Of a stretch of DNA of 64,000 nucleotides, positions 52,346 to 61,495 are shown in pieces (within the stretch, counting starts at the first letter, position 1; every line of letters begins with the position of its first letter). Source of the stretch: Parvimonas sp. oral taxon 393 str. F0440 (lineage in GTDB: Bacteria; Bacillota; Clostridia; Tissierellales; Peptoniphilaceae); NCBI GenBank assembly GCA_000223315.2, contig AFUS01000005.1:310001-374000 (forward strand), read 5' to 3'. The notes under the pieces are model-generated. The model searched no databases. It was not told the origin of the DNA and was given only the letters and a program-made list of their open reading frames with translations. Made by a program: the position numbers and the translations under genes.

Positions 52346-52375
52346 TTGATTATCTAAGAAGAATTATGATATAAT
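52346..52375 (+). promoter_or_regulatory. Promoter for ychF
   Basis: TTGATT, 18 bases, TATAAT with TGA before the -10. Confidence 0.75.
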
Positions 52376-52423
52376 ATGTCTTGTGTATTTTAGATTAAAA
52401 AGATTGTTAAAAGGAGATTATAA

Positions 52424-53518
52424 ATGAAATTAGGAATAGTTGGACTACCAAATGTTGGTAAAAGTACATTATTTAATGCAATTACAAAAGCGGGAGCTGA
52501 ATCTGCAAATTATCCTTTCTGTACTATAGATCCTAATGTAGGTCTTGTAAATGTACCTGATGAAAGATTAAATAAATTGACTGAACTTTACAATTCAAAA
52601 AGAACAATACCTGCAGTTATAGAATTTTATGATATTGCAGGACTTGTAAAAGGAGCAAGTAAAGGTGAAGGTCTTGGAAATAAATTCTTATCACATATCA
52701 GAGAAGTTGATGCGATAGTTGAAGTTATAAGATGTTTTGAAGACGAAAATATTGTCCATGTAGACGGAGAAGTTAATCCTCTAAGAGATGTTGAAACTAT
52801 CAACTTGGAACTTATATTATCAGACCTTGAACTAGTTGAAAAAAGATTAGAAAAAGCCAGAAAGTCCTTAAAGGGTAATAAGAGTTTCCAAGAAGAAGTT
52901 GACCTTTTAGAAAAAATATTACCTGTTTTAGAAGAAGGTAAATCAATAAGATCTTTAAATTTTGATGATAACGAAAAAGCAATTTTGAAAAACTTTTCTC
53001 TTCTTAGTGTAAAGCCTATAATTTATGTTGCAAATGTAAATGAAGACGATATGCTGGATGAAGGAAAAAGTAATGAATATGTAAAAGTATTAGATGATTT
53101 TGCAAAGAACGAAAATTCAGGTATTGTAGTTATTAGTGCTCAAATAGAAAAAGAAATTTCCGAACTTGAAGAAGATGAACAAATTGAATTTTTAAATGAT
53201 TTAGGTATATCTGAAAGCGGAGTTTCAAAATTAATTAAAGAAAGCTACAATCTTTTAGGACTTATGAGCTTTTTAACAGCAGGTCCTGAAGAAACAAGAG
53301 CTTGGACAATTAAAATCGGCACAACTGCAGTAAATGCCGCAGGAAAAATACATTCAGATATTCAAAGAGGATTTATCAGAGCTGAAATTGTAAATTATGA
53401 TGATTTAATTTCTCTTGGAAGTATGGTTACCGCTAGAGAAAAAGGTCTTGTAAGACTTGAAGGAAAAGAATATATTATGCAAGATGGAGATGTAGTATAT
53501 TTTAGATTTAATGTTTAA
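52424..53518 (+). CDS. ychF: Redox-regulated ATPase YchF (OLA1 family)
   Basis: 364 residues, intact. G1 GLPNVGKSTLFN, G3 DIAGLVKGASKGEGLGN, and the YchF-specific NVNEDD in place of NKxD, consistent with ATP preference. The C-terminal TGS domain contains AARTIHSDIQRGF-like AGKIHSDIQRGFIRAE. AAAAGGAG precedes ATG 52424. Confidence 0.96.
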   Translation: MKLGIVGLPNVGKSTLFNAITKAGAESANYPFCTIDPNVGLVNVPDERLNKLTELYNSKRTIPAVIEFYDIAGLVKGASKGEGLGNKFLSHIREVDAIVEVIRCFEDENIVHVDGEVNPLRDVETINLELILSDLELVEKRLEKARKSLKGNKSFQEEVDLLEKILPVLEEGKSIRSLNFDDNEKAILKNFSLLSVKPIIYVANVNEDDMLDEGKSNEYVKVLDDFAKNENSGIVVISAQIEKEISELEEDEQIEFLNDLGISESGVSKLIKESYNLLGLMSFLTAGPEETRAWTIKIGTTAVNAAGKIHSDIQRGFIRAEIVNYDDLISLGSMVTAREKGLVRLEGKEYIMQDGDVVYFRFNV

Positions 53519-53533
53519 AAGTTAATTAAGACT

Positions 53534-53570
53534 AAAAAGACTGTGCAATTAAAAACACAGTCTTTTTTGT
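53534..53570. terminator. Bidirectional terminator between ychF and the metal-uptake operon
   Basis: A 10-bp stem AAAGACTGTG/CACAGTCTTT with T tracts on both sides; it serves the two convergent transcripts. Confidence 0.88.
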
Positions 53571-53583
53571 GAAATAATAAATA

Positions 53584-54650
53584 TTATTTTCCTAAAATAC
53601 TTTTTACTTCTTCGTCTTTTAACTCATAGTTATAAAATAATTTATAAAATTCTTTTACTTCTTTTTCCATATCATATTTATAAATATCCGGATATACTAA
53701 ATTACCAAGCCATTTCATTCCAATTACTCTATTAACTGCTGGTGGCCTTCCGAAGAAGTTATATGGTCCACTAGGAGCATAGAAAACTTTATTTTCCTTT
53801 AAAGCTTTTAGAGTTTTAAAAGTTTCTTCTCCTTTAATTTGTTCAGCTAATTCTTTTGATTCAAAAATAAAGAAATCCGGATTTGCTTCTGATAATTTTT
53901 CAAAAGGAATTTCATTTCCTGAACCGCCTTGGACTTTTTCTACAGTAATTGCATTTTGAGCTCCGATAAATTCGATAATATCAGCGTGGATAGATCCTTT
54001 TGCATTTGCAAATAGTCCTGTTTTTCCTCCACCGTAGTAAACTTTTTTAACATCTTTTATCTTTGCCTTATTTTCTTCAATTTCCTTATATGTCTTCTTG
54101 ATATAATCAGAAAGTTCTTTTCCTCTTTCTTTATTCCCTAAAACTTCGGAAAGTCTGTCAAATGCTTCAGGTAATTTGTCAAGAGTTAACTCAATGAAAA
54201 CTACAGGGATTTTTAATTGTTCTTGTAGCTTGTTTAAGTCTTCTTCAATTCCTTTTTCTTTTCACCCATATCAATTATTACATCAGGTTTAGCATTAATA
54301 ACAGCCTCCATATTAAGATTTGCTTTCTTTCCATAGAACGCTCCAAATTCAGGCAAATTTTTCAACTCATCAGATATATACTTTTCTGTACTCTTTGAAA
54401 ATTTTGATGCTACACCAACTAATTTATTCGGTTCAAAAATATGCAACATAACTTGTGCAGGATTTCCTGATGGAGCAACTCTTGTAATGTTTTGTTTTAA
54501 AGTAACTTCTCTTCCCAAGTCATCTTTAAAAACTCTAGTTTCGTTCTTTGTCTCTGTTTGTTCATTTTTCTTTTCAGCAGGTTTCGAACAAGCTGTAAAA
54601 AGAAGTCCGAAAGTTAAACAAAGAGCTAAAATTCTCTTAAATTTTTTCAT
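53584..54650 (-). CDS. Metallophore/iron-type ABC substrate-binding lipoprotein, one frameshift
   Basis: 355 residues after adding one A at plus T 54253-54257 (GEKKKGIEEDLNKLQEQL). Lipobox LLFTAC with Cys21. FKDDLGREVTLKQN and NAKPDVIIDMG are typical of FecB/BtuF-type binding proteins (cluster A-8). It would bind an iron-siderophore, haem, cobalamin or metal-chelate outside the cell. It is the last gene of its operon and overlaps the methyltransferase by 4 bases. Confidence 0.87.
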
Positions 54651-55347
54651 ATTTCCTCCTTCTCCACCACTACAATGGCTGTGTTTTTAGGTTTACAATA
54701 ATATTTTGTAAAAATTTCCCCATTGTAATTGTAATCTATATCTTTTACATTAGATATCAAATTAATTCCTTTTTCGCCATACCATTTATTTAAGTACTTA
54801 ATAACTTCTTCATCATCTTTTAACGGTTGACCAAATTCAAAAGTTTGTCTGTAAATTTTATAGGGAATTTTTCTATCATCTAAAAACTTACAAATATCTT
54901 GAATAGTATTTTTATTCGGATTATGAACAATACTTTTTTCAACATCATTTCGTATTATTATCATCCTTTTAGTAAATAAGTTAAAAAATTGTAAAAATAA
55001 TCTTCAATATCTCCAAAATGACTTAATAAAATATTATCTTTTTCCCCAATTTTTTCAAGAAGCTCCCCACTATAACAATTAGAACAAATTGTCTTGAAAT
55101 TTTTAATTTTGTTTTTTGCAATATTATCCTCCAAAAGATCTAAAACTTGCTCATCATAATCTACCCCAATTATATCACTGAAATAATCAGATAATTTCAT
55201 AGGTAAAATACCTAATCCACAACCGAAGTCAATAAGGCTTTCTCCTTTTGGAATGATTTTTTTGATTTCTAAAGTCATATTATCGTGGTATTTAGTATAT
55301 TCTGAAGCAACTAAATACCATTTTATTCTATCTTCATTCCAAAACAT
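54647..55347 (-). CDS. SAM-dependent methyltransferase within the metal-uptake operon, one frameshift
   Basis: 233 residues from ATG 55347. The class I SAM motif is LIDFGCGLGILPMKLSD, with IIGVDYDEQ next. As it stands the frame stops at 54961 after TYLLKG; one extra A at plus T 54967-54970 joins KRMIIIRNDVEKS and runs to ...FEFGQPLKDDEEVIKYL, giving a complete fold. Without the correction they would be two ORFs overlapping as ATGA. It starts inside the end of the ATPase gene. Substrate unknown; a role on the chelator or cofactor carried by the transporter is inference. Confidence 0.72.
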
Positions 55348-56124
55348 AATCGCGTCTAACCTCCTTATAATCAGGAATACAAAATTTTCCGTTTTCAGTT
55401 TCAATTAAATTTATAGGAACATTATATAATTTCTCTAAAAGTTCCTTATCCAAAATAGATACATCTCCAAAAAAACTTTCCTTATTTTTTCTAACTATAA
55501 GTACCTTATCTGCATAAGTCAAAGCGTGATTAGGATTATGAGTTGTAATTAAAAATCCTATATTTTTTTCTTCAATGAATTACAAATTTCCATTATCTTT
55601 AGCTGATTTCCATAATCTAAATTAGCAACCGGCTCATCCATAAAAATATAGTTATTGGCTTGCAACAATGCTCTTGCAATTAAAACAAGCTGTCTTTCTC
55701 CTCCGCTGATTTGCCTGTAGTTTTTATCTTTTAAATAAGAAATCCCTAAAGTTTTTAAAATTTCAACAGATTTTTCATAATCTTCATTAGTTGTTTTATA
55801 AAAAAATCCGTCTTTTTTAGAATAATTCCCCATTAATATAACATCAATAACTTTATAGTCAAATGCAGGAAAATGAATTTGCGGAATATAGGAAATAAAT
55901 CTTGAAAGTTTTTTGCTGTCCAATATTTTTAAATCATTATCATCAATCAATACTTTGCCGTTTTTTATAGGAATTAGTTTTAAAAGTGCTTTTAAAAGAG
56001 TTGATTTGCCGGCACCGTTCTCTCCCAAAACACAAATTATTTCTCCTTTGTTTAGAGAAAAACAAATATCTTTTAATATTTCATTTTTCCCATAAAAAAC
56101 ATTTAAATTCTTAACCTCTATCAT
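55334..56124 (-). CDS. Iron/cobalamin-type ABC transporter ATPase, one frameshift
   Basis: 263 residues after adding one A to the seven-A run (plus T 55563-55569; SLKKKNIGFLITTHNPNHAL). Walker A GENGAGKST, signature ISGGERQ, Walker B IFMDEPVANLD, H-loop TTHN. This pattern is the FecE/BtuD group. It overlaps the permease gene by 14 bases. Confidence 0.9.
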
Positions 56125-57125
56125 AATCTCTACCTTTTTTATAAATCAAATACAAGAATATAGGCGCTCCAATAAAAGAAGTAATTATTCCGATTGGAAT
56201 TTCTGATGTAGTAATATTTCTGCATAAAATATCCACAACAAGTAAAAAACTCGCTCCTAAAAGTCCGGATGCAGGAATTACAAATCTATAATCATCTCCA
56301 AAAATAAGTCTTGAAAAATGTGGTATTACAAGTCCAATCCAGCCTATTATACCGGTAACTGCAACACTTGAAGCAGTCATTAATGTTGCAAAAAATATTA
56401 TAATAAATCTTATTTTGTCAGTATTAAGTCCAAGAGTTTTAGCCTCTTCTTCTCCCATTGTAAAAATATTTATCTCTATTTTATATAAATTGGAAACTAT
56501 AAGACCAATTACTATTGGAAAAAATATAAATTTAAAATCAATCATTTTTACAGAAGCGAAAGATCCCATAAGCCAATATGTTATACTTGGAAGCTGATTT
56601 TCCGTATCTGCAACGAGTTTTACAAAAGATATTAAGGAAGAAAACAAACTTCCTATCATCATTCCGGTTAAAATAAGTCCTAAAATTCTATCACTTCTAA
56701 AAATTTTACTTAAATTATAAGTTACAAAAACTGAAATTACACCTAAACTAAAAGACAAAACTGTTATTTCAAAAAATTAAAATACATAAGTATTCCAAAA
56801 GCACTTCCAAATGCTGCAGCCTGTGTTGTCCCTAAAATATCCGGACTTACCATAGGATTTTTTAAAAGTCCTTGATACAATGCTCCACTTGTAGAAACTC
56901 CCGCTCCTACCAACATAGCACATAGTACACGCGGTACTCTTATATTCCAAATCACCGTACTTGCAGGTGAATTGTCAATTATTCCATAAAAAATTCTATT
57001 TGTTATTACTTTTATTACATCAAAAAACTTAATTGGATATCTTCCAATACTAAATGAAAAAATAAAAGCTAAAAATAAAAAACTAACTAAGAATAAAAAT
57101 TTTATCCTTATTTTTTATCTATCAT
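56111..57125 (-). CDS. Iron/cobalamin-type ABC transporter permease, two frameshifts
   Basis: 338 residues after adding one base at plus T 57111-57116 (MIDKKIRIKFLFLVSF) and plus A 56771-56776 (MYFNFFEITVLSFSLG). RVPRVLCAMLVGAGVSTSGALYQ-type motif (residues near 65-90) and GIIGWIGLVIPHFSR are FecCD signatures; ten helices expected. It is the first gene of the operon; GGAGAAGATAGAT precedes ATG 57125. Confidence 0.88.
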
Positions 57126-57143
57126 ATCTATCTTCTCCAAAAA

Positions 57144-57157
57144 ATATAACGTTATAT
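57144..57157. promoter_or_regulatory. Palindromic operator of the metal-uptake operon
   Basis: ATATAAC-GTTATAT, a perfect 14-base palindrome, sits 2 bases past the -10 on the minus strand and covers the likely start site. It is not a Fur or DtxR consensus that I recognise. Confidence 0.55.
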
Positions 57158-57159
57158 AG

Positions 57160-57188
57160 ATTATAAAATATCAAAGTTAAAAAGTCAA
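57160..57188 (-). promoter_or_regulatory. Promoter of the metal-uptake operon
   Basis: TTGACT, 17 bases, TATAAT on the minus strand. Confidence 0.85.
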
Positions 57189-57356
57189 TTAAATTATTGA
57201 TTTATGAAAGAAACATTTTTATATTTAATTGAGAATTTATATGCGCAAGATATTATTGTCTATAACGAACTTTTTCATAGAAAAACATGACAGTGATAAA
57301 TATATAAGATATTCTTACTTTAGAAATATATTGTGCAAAAACTAGGAGGTTCTGTT

Positions 57357-57557
57357 ATGACATCAAAAGAATTATATCTTAGAATATTATTTACTATTCT
57401 AATAATCCAAAGTGTATATGTTCATAAGAAATATGTTGTACCGACTTTAAAAAATAATGGGGCTTATGAAGGATATAAATGGTATTTAAGAATCGGGTTA
57501 ACAGTTGTTGTTTTGATTGTAGTTTATATGGTGTACATTTTATTTATAGCTCGATGA
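57357..57557 (+). CDS. Small two-helix membrane protein, copy 1
   Basis: Not recognised. 66 residues from ATG 57357 (AGGAGGTTCTGTT before it). It begins MTSKELYLRILF, with helices at about 8-22 and 46-64 and a short polar loop (KKYVVPTLKNNGAYEG). The next gene has the same length, start and SD, so they form a tandem paralogous pair. No clear promoter is seen upstream. Confidence 0.7.
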   Translation: MTSKELYLRILFTILIIQSVYVHKKYVVPTLKNNGAYEGYKWYLRIGLTVVVLIVVYMVYILFIAR

Positions 57558-57596
57558 ACTCTTATAAAAAATATATGAAAATTAGGAGGTTCTGTT

Positions 57597-57797
57597 ATGA
57601 CATCAAGAGAATGGTTTCTTTTTGTATTATCTTGGCTTATGATTTTTTATATACAAATCCTTTATAAAAAATTTGTAATACCTAGTATAGAAAAAGAAAA
57701 TAATATATCACTTAAAAAATTTGTAATATATAGTAGAATTGTATATTTTGTAATTGTTGTAGGATTACTTTATTTTATGATATTTTTTAGGTATTAA
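57597..57797 (+). CDS. Small two-helix membrane protein, copy 2
   Basis: Not recognised. 66 residues beginning MTSREWFLFVLS with loop KKFVIPSIEKENNIS; helices at about 6-22 and 43-63. KK[YF]V[VI]P[TS] is shared with copy 1. The stretch from about 20 bases before the ATG to codon 5 is nearly identical in both. A shared terminator follows. Confidence 0.7.
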   Translation: MTSREWFLFVLSWLMIFYIQILYKKFVIPSIEKENNISLKKFVIYSRIVYFVIVVGLLYFMIFFRY

Positions 57798-57835
57798 TCT
57801 AAAAAAATAATTTCAAAATTGATATATAAATAGCA

Positions 57836-57872
57836 TAAAAAAAGGCAATGTTTTCGTAACATTGCCTTTTTC
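57836..57872. terminator. Bidirectional terminator between the small proteins and the VanY-like gene
   Basis: Stem GGCAATGTT/AACATTGCC with a TTCG-type loop and flanking A/T tracts on both sides. Confidence 0.92.
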
Positions 57873-57911
57873 TCACATAAAAATTAAATACATTTTAGAA
57901 ATATCTCCATA

Positions 57912-58800
57912 TTAGTTATTCAATCTTAAAAATTCTTCTAATGTAAGCTTATTTTTTAATATTTTATTTGCATTATCTACTCCAACATAGCGAAAATGCC
58001 AAGGTTCAAATCTATAATTGGTTTTATCTTCCTGATTTTCAGGATAACGAAGAATAAAACCATACTTATGAGCATTTTTCATAAGCCACTTAAATTCTTC
58101 TGTTTCCTTGAATTCTTCAGTTAGATTTTTTTCCTCATCTTTTCCAATTATATCCAAACTTTGTCCTATCTGTGATTCATTATGTCCAGCAATAGTGTAC
58201 ATTGCATAAACAACTTCTCTATCAGACTTAGGAGCTTTTTTATGAAGCTCTTTTTGTTCTTCATAACTTATAAAACCTTTATATAAATCTAAAGTTATTT
58301 TTCTCTATTTGCATCAACCTTCATTAATTCAAATTGCTTCTCAACAAATTTATCCATTTGTGGATTAAAATCACTTGGTAATTCATATTCAGTATTTACT
58401 AAAAGAATACCTTTAATAACTTTGAATTTTTTATCCTTAGATACATTTTCTATTTTTTACTTTCTATATAATAAAATTTTTCATTAAATTTAATTTTGCT
58501 AATACCATCTTTATATCCATAAACTTCCAGATATTTTCCCTTTTCGACATTTCCATTTTCTTTTAGAAGATCAGAATTATCATAAATAGGTGTTTTTTCT
58601 AAAGTTTTTGCATAATTAGTTAAAAAATCTGAAAAATCGGTAATCTCCGATGAAGTTATATTTTCAAAATTATAAGGCATATTTTTTTCTGTTTCCAATT
58701 TTTTATTTTTATTTTTTAAATAAAAAAAGATTAATAAAGCAAAAATTAATACAAAAATAGATATTAAAACAACAAATTTTCTACTTTTTGTTTTTTTCAA
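57912..58800 (-). CDS. Membrane-anchored VanY-like D-Ala-D-Ala carboxypeptidase (M15B), two frameshifts
   Basis: 296 residues after adding one base at plus T 58453-58458 (ESKKIENVSKDKKF) and 58298-58302 (NREKITLDLYKGF). A signal-anchor helix lies at about 9-27; an SH3-like segment (YLEVYGYKDGISKI) near 90-105; M15B domain in the C-terminal half with EPWHFRYVG. The zinc motif usually SEHxxGxAxD reads NESQIGQSLD, and SGYRS reads KGFIS, so activity is doubtful. The start is TTG 58800 after AGAGGGGA. Confidence 0.8.
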
Positions 58801-58834
58801 AATAGTCCCCTCTAATTTATATTATCATATAATT

Positions 58835-58862
58835 AAAGGGATTTAGAAAACTAAATCCCTTT
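58835..58862 (-). terminator. Terminator after rpmF
   Basis: A perfect 12-bp stem AAAGGGATTTAG/CTAAATCCCTTT with a 4-base loop; the T tract is weak (AATTAT). Confidence 0.7.
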
Positions 58863-58872
58863 AAACTACTTT

Positions 58873-59052
58873 TTATTCAACATCTAATACTTTTCTTCCT
58901 TTATACATTCCTGTGTCAGGATTAACTCTGTGAGGTACAACCAATTCATTAGTTTCAGGATCTCTAACTAGAGCCACTTTAGGTAGTCTATATGAAGATG
59001 CTCTTCTTTTATCTCTTTTTGCTTTTGAAGTTTTTCTCTTAGGTACTGCCAT
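58873..59052 (-). CDS. rpmF: Ribosomal protein L32
   Basis: 59 residues: MAVPKRKTSKAKRDKRRA at the start and VCPHRVCP-type zinc site replaced by VVPHRVNPDTG, i.e. a zinc-free (C-) L32. GGAGG lies before ATG 59052. The DUF177 gene that often precedes rpmF is absent; ackA lies upstream instead. Confidence 0.95.
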   Translation of the reverse strand: MAVPKRKTSKAKRDKRRASSYRLPKVALVRDPETNELVVPHRVNPDTGMYKGRKVLDVE

Positions 59053-59112
59053 TATAACACCTCCTCTGAATTCTTATAACATATACCTCCGTCTTAAACG
59101 GATAACAGAAGT

Positions 59113-59141
59113 ATTATACTACAAAAAATTTAATTTGTCAA
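59113..59141 (-). promoter_or_regulatory. rpmF promoter (full consensus)
   Basis: TTGACA, 17 bases, TATAAT on the minus strand, beginning 3 bases past the ackA stop. The leader has a small hairpin CCGT/ACGG and a second SD followed by ATG-TTA-TAA. Confidence 0.92.
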
Positions 59142-59143
59142 CA

Positions 59144-60331
59144 TTATTTTACTAAATTCATAGTATCTCTTGCAATCATTAATTCTTCATTTGTAGGAAC
59201 AACTAAAACTTTTACTCTTGAGTTATCAGCTGAAATAACAGCTTCTTCTCTTGTATCATTTTTAGCATCATCAATAATGATTCCATATTCTTCCATATTT
59301 TCTAATATTAATTTACGCATTGAAGCTGAATTTTCTCCAATTCCACCAGCGAAAGAAATCGCATCAATATGACCTAATTCAGCCATAAATCCACCAACAT
59401 ATCTTCTTACTCTTGTAATAAACATATCTAAAGCAAGTTGTGCTCTTTCATTTCCTTTTTCAGCAGCTTCTTCTAAATCTCTAAAGTCTGAGCTTAATCC
59501 TGAAACTCCAAGAACTCCGGATTTTTTATTTAAAATTTGATTCATTTCATCAGCTGAATATCCTTTTTCATTCATTAAGAATGTCATAACTGTAGGATCC
59601 AAATCTCCACTTCTTGTTCCCATTACAAGTCCTTCTAACGGAGTTAATCCCATTGTTGTATCATAACATTCTCCGTTTTTAATTGCAGCGATTGATGATC
59701 CATTTCCTAAATGAACTGTAATAATATTTAAGTTTTTCTTATCTGTATTTAACAATTCAGCAGTTCTTAAAGTTACATATCTATGGCTTGTTCCATGGAA
59801 ACCGAATTTTCTAAGTCTATAATCTTCATAGTATTCATAAGGAATCGCATACATAAATGTTCTTGCAGGCATAGTTTGATGGAATGCTGTATCGAATACT
59901 GCAACATTTTGTTTTCCAGGAACTAAGCTTTCACAAGCTTCAATACCCATTAAATTTGCCGGGTTATGTAATGGCCCAAATTTAATAAATTCTCTAACTT
60001 TTGCTTTTACATTTTCATCAATAATAGTTGATGCTGTTAATTTATCTCCACCATGAAGTACTCTATGTCCAATTGCATTAACTTCGTCCAAGCTCTTAAC
60101 AACTCCATATTTTTCGTGAACTAGAGCATCAAAAACATGTTTGATAGCTGCTGTATGGTCTTTCATCGCTTCTTCAACAACTAACTTTTCATTTCCAACC
60201 TTGTGAGTTAATTTTGAACCTTCAATACCAATTCTTTCAACTAATCCTTTACATAATACACTTTCATCAGTCATATCAAATAATTGATATTTTAAAGATG
60301 AACTTCCACAGTTAATAACTAAAATTTTCAT
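59144..60331 (-). CDS. ackA: Acetate kinase
   Basis: 395 residues from ATG 60331 behind AGGAGG. NCGSSSLKYQ at the N-terminus, GHRVLHGGD, FHGTSHRYV, HLGNGSS and FAGGIGENS are all present. It makes ATP from acetyl phosphate. pta is not adjacent. Confidence 0.97.
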   Translation of the reverse strand: MKILVINCGSSSLKYQLFDMTDESVLCKGLVERIGIEGSKLTHKVGNEKLVVEEAMKDHTAAIKHVFDALVHEKYGVVKSLDEVNAIGHRVLHGGDKLTASTIIDENVKAKVREFIKFGPLHNPANLMGIEACESLVPGKQNVAVFDTAFHQTMPARTFMYAIPYEYYEDYRLRKFGFHGTSHRYVTLRTAELLNTDKKNLNIITVHLGNGSSIAAIKNGECYDTTMGLTPLEGLVMGTRSGDLDPTVMTFLMNEKGYSADEMNQILNKKSGVLGVSGLSSDFRDLEEAAEKGNERAQLALDMFITRVRRYVGGFMAELGHIDAISFAGGIGENSASMRKLILENMEEYGIIIDDAKNDTREEAVISADNSRVKVLVVPTNEELMIARDTMNLVK

Positions 60332-60377
60332 TAATTTCCTCCTAATTTTTAAAAAAGCATATTTTACATACACAAAT

Positions 60378-60406
60378 ATTTTACTATTTTGCTCTCAATA
60401 AGTCAA
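60378..60406 (-). promoter_or_regulatory. ackA promoter
   Basis: TTGACT, 17 bases, TAAAAT on the minus strand. Confidence 0.8.
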
Positions 60407-60441
60407 TACAATTTTTTATTATTCTCTACAACCAAGAGCTA

Positions 60442-60992
60442 TTATTCTTCGAAAATATCAACTTTTTCCTTTTTAATAGTGTTTTTTCTTTGCTTAAGAA
60501 TTCCCATAATAAAAAACACTATTCCACAAATTACAAAACATGATCCAAAAATCGCAGTTATCCAAAATGGTGCATTTTTTCTTTAATATATTTTAACATT
60601 GAAATTAGCAACATAATTCCAAAAGCAAATTGTGAAACTCCAATAGAAATAAACATTGAAAATTTTTTTCTAACTTGCTTATTAATCTCGTTACTATCTG
60701 TATATAATTCCAATGGTCCATTAGCTTTATTTTTTCTCATATATACCCTTCCAGCATATTCTGCAACGATAGTAATTCCACTTTGTTCTAAAAAATTAAG
60801 ATACTCTTTTTTCTTATTTCCACGATAATTTGGAATATCAATTTTATATTGATACTTAGCGGGTGAAACATCTTCAAACTCATAATTTCCATTGCTATAT
60901 CCTATTAACATAAGTCCACTTTCACCTTGTTCATTTAACCATTCTTCTTCTTTACAAATATCCAAAAAAGTCTTTTTAACTGTTGTTTTCAT
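60442..60992 (-). CDS. DUF2812 membrane protein, one frameshift
   Basis: 183 residues. The N-terminal soluble half (YQYKIDIPNYRGNKKKEYLNFLEQSG and YAGRVYMRK) is a DUF2812 domain. One extra A at plus T 60575-60580 gives KEKNAPFWITAIFGSC and a second helix; both helices lie after residue 115. Its start is inside the 3' end of padR (17-base overlap). DUF2812 genes commonly follow PadR regulators; function unknown. Confidence 0.82.
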
Positions 60993-61314
60993 TGATTTTC
61001 TCCTTTACTGTTTTTGAATTTTTTAATAATTCTTCTAAACGAATTAATTCCAACTCGAAATATTTTTTTCCTGTATCTGTAATAATATATTCTATTTTTC
61101 TATCTTGTGGATTATTATCCAACTGTCTAATCCAACCCTTTTTTTGTAATGTATCTAATGCACCATATAGAGTTCCTGCTCCTAGATTAACACGATTGTT
61201 TGTCATCTCTGCAATGTCTTTCATTAAAGCGTATCCATGTGCAGGATTATGAAGACGAAGTAAAATATAAAAAACAGATTCTGTCAAAGCTCCACTATTT
61301 GTTTGTCTTCCCAT
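60976..61314 (-). CDS. PadR-family transcriptional regulator
   Basis: 112 residues, a compact PadR: winged helix with LHNPAHGYALMKDI, LGAGTLYGALDTLQKKGWI and YIITDTGKKYFELEL. It likely represses its own operon through the palindrome at 61330-61377 and responds to a hydrophobic effector (family knowledge). Confidence 0.93.
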   Translation of the reverse strand: MGRQTNSGALTESVFYILLRLHNPAHGYALMKDIAEMTNNRVNLGAGTLYGALDTLQKKGWIRQLDNNPQDRKIEYIITDTGKKYFELELIRLEELLKNSKTVKEKINENNS

Positions 61315-61329
61315 TATTTCCTCCTTTAT

Positions 61330-61386
61330 ATTACGTTTTATGATATATCGTAACTAAAGTATATCATAAAACGTAATAGTTGTCAA
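61330..61386 (-). promoter_or_regulatory. padR promoter overlapped by an 18-bp perfect inverted repeat
   Basis: Arms ATTACGTTTTATGATATA (61330-61347) and its exact complement (61360-61377), 12 bases apart. On the minus strand TTGACA (61386-61381), 17 bases, TATACT (61363-61358) are the promoter; the right arm fills the spacer and the left arm covers the start region. It contains ATG(N)..CAT-type symmetry common in PadR sites. Confidence 0.87.
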
Positions 61387-61457
61387 CACTTTAATTAAAA
61401 AAATTTATTTTGCACAATAATAGTAAAATCAATGCTTATAGAATGTTTTTACAATTT

Positions 61458-61492
61458 AAAAGCAGAAAATCTTTCGACTTTCTGCTTTTTTT
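61458..61492. terminator. Hairpin terminator after plsY
   Basis: An 11-bp stem AAAAGCAGAAA/TTTCTGCTTTT with a 10-base loop. The T run is longest on the plus strand (seven T), but no plus-strand gene precedes it; on the minus strand it follows plsY. Confidence 0.7.
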
Positions 61493-61495
61493 AAA

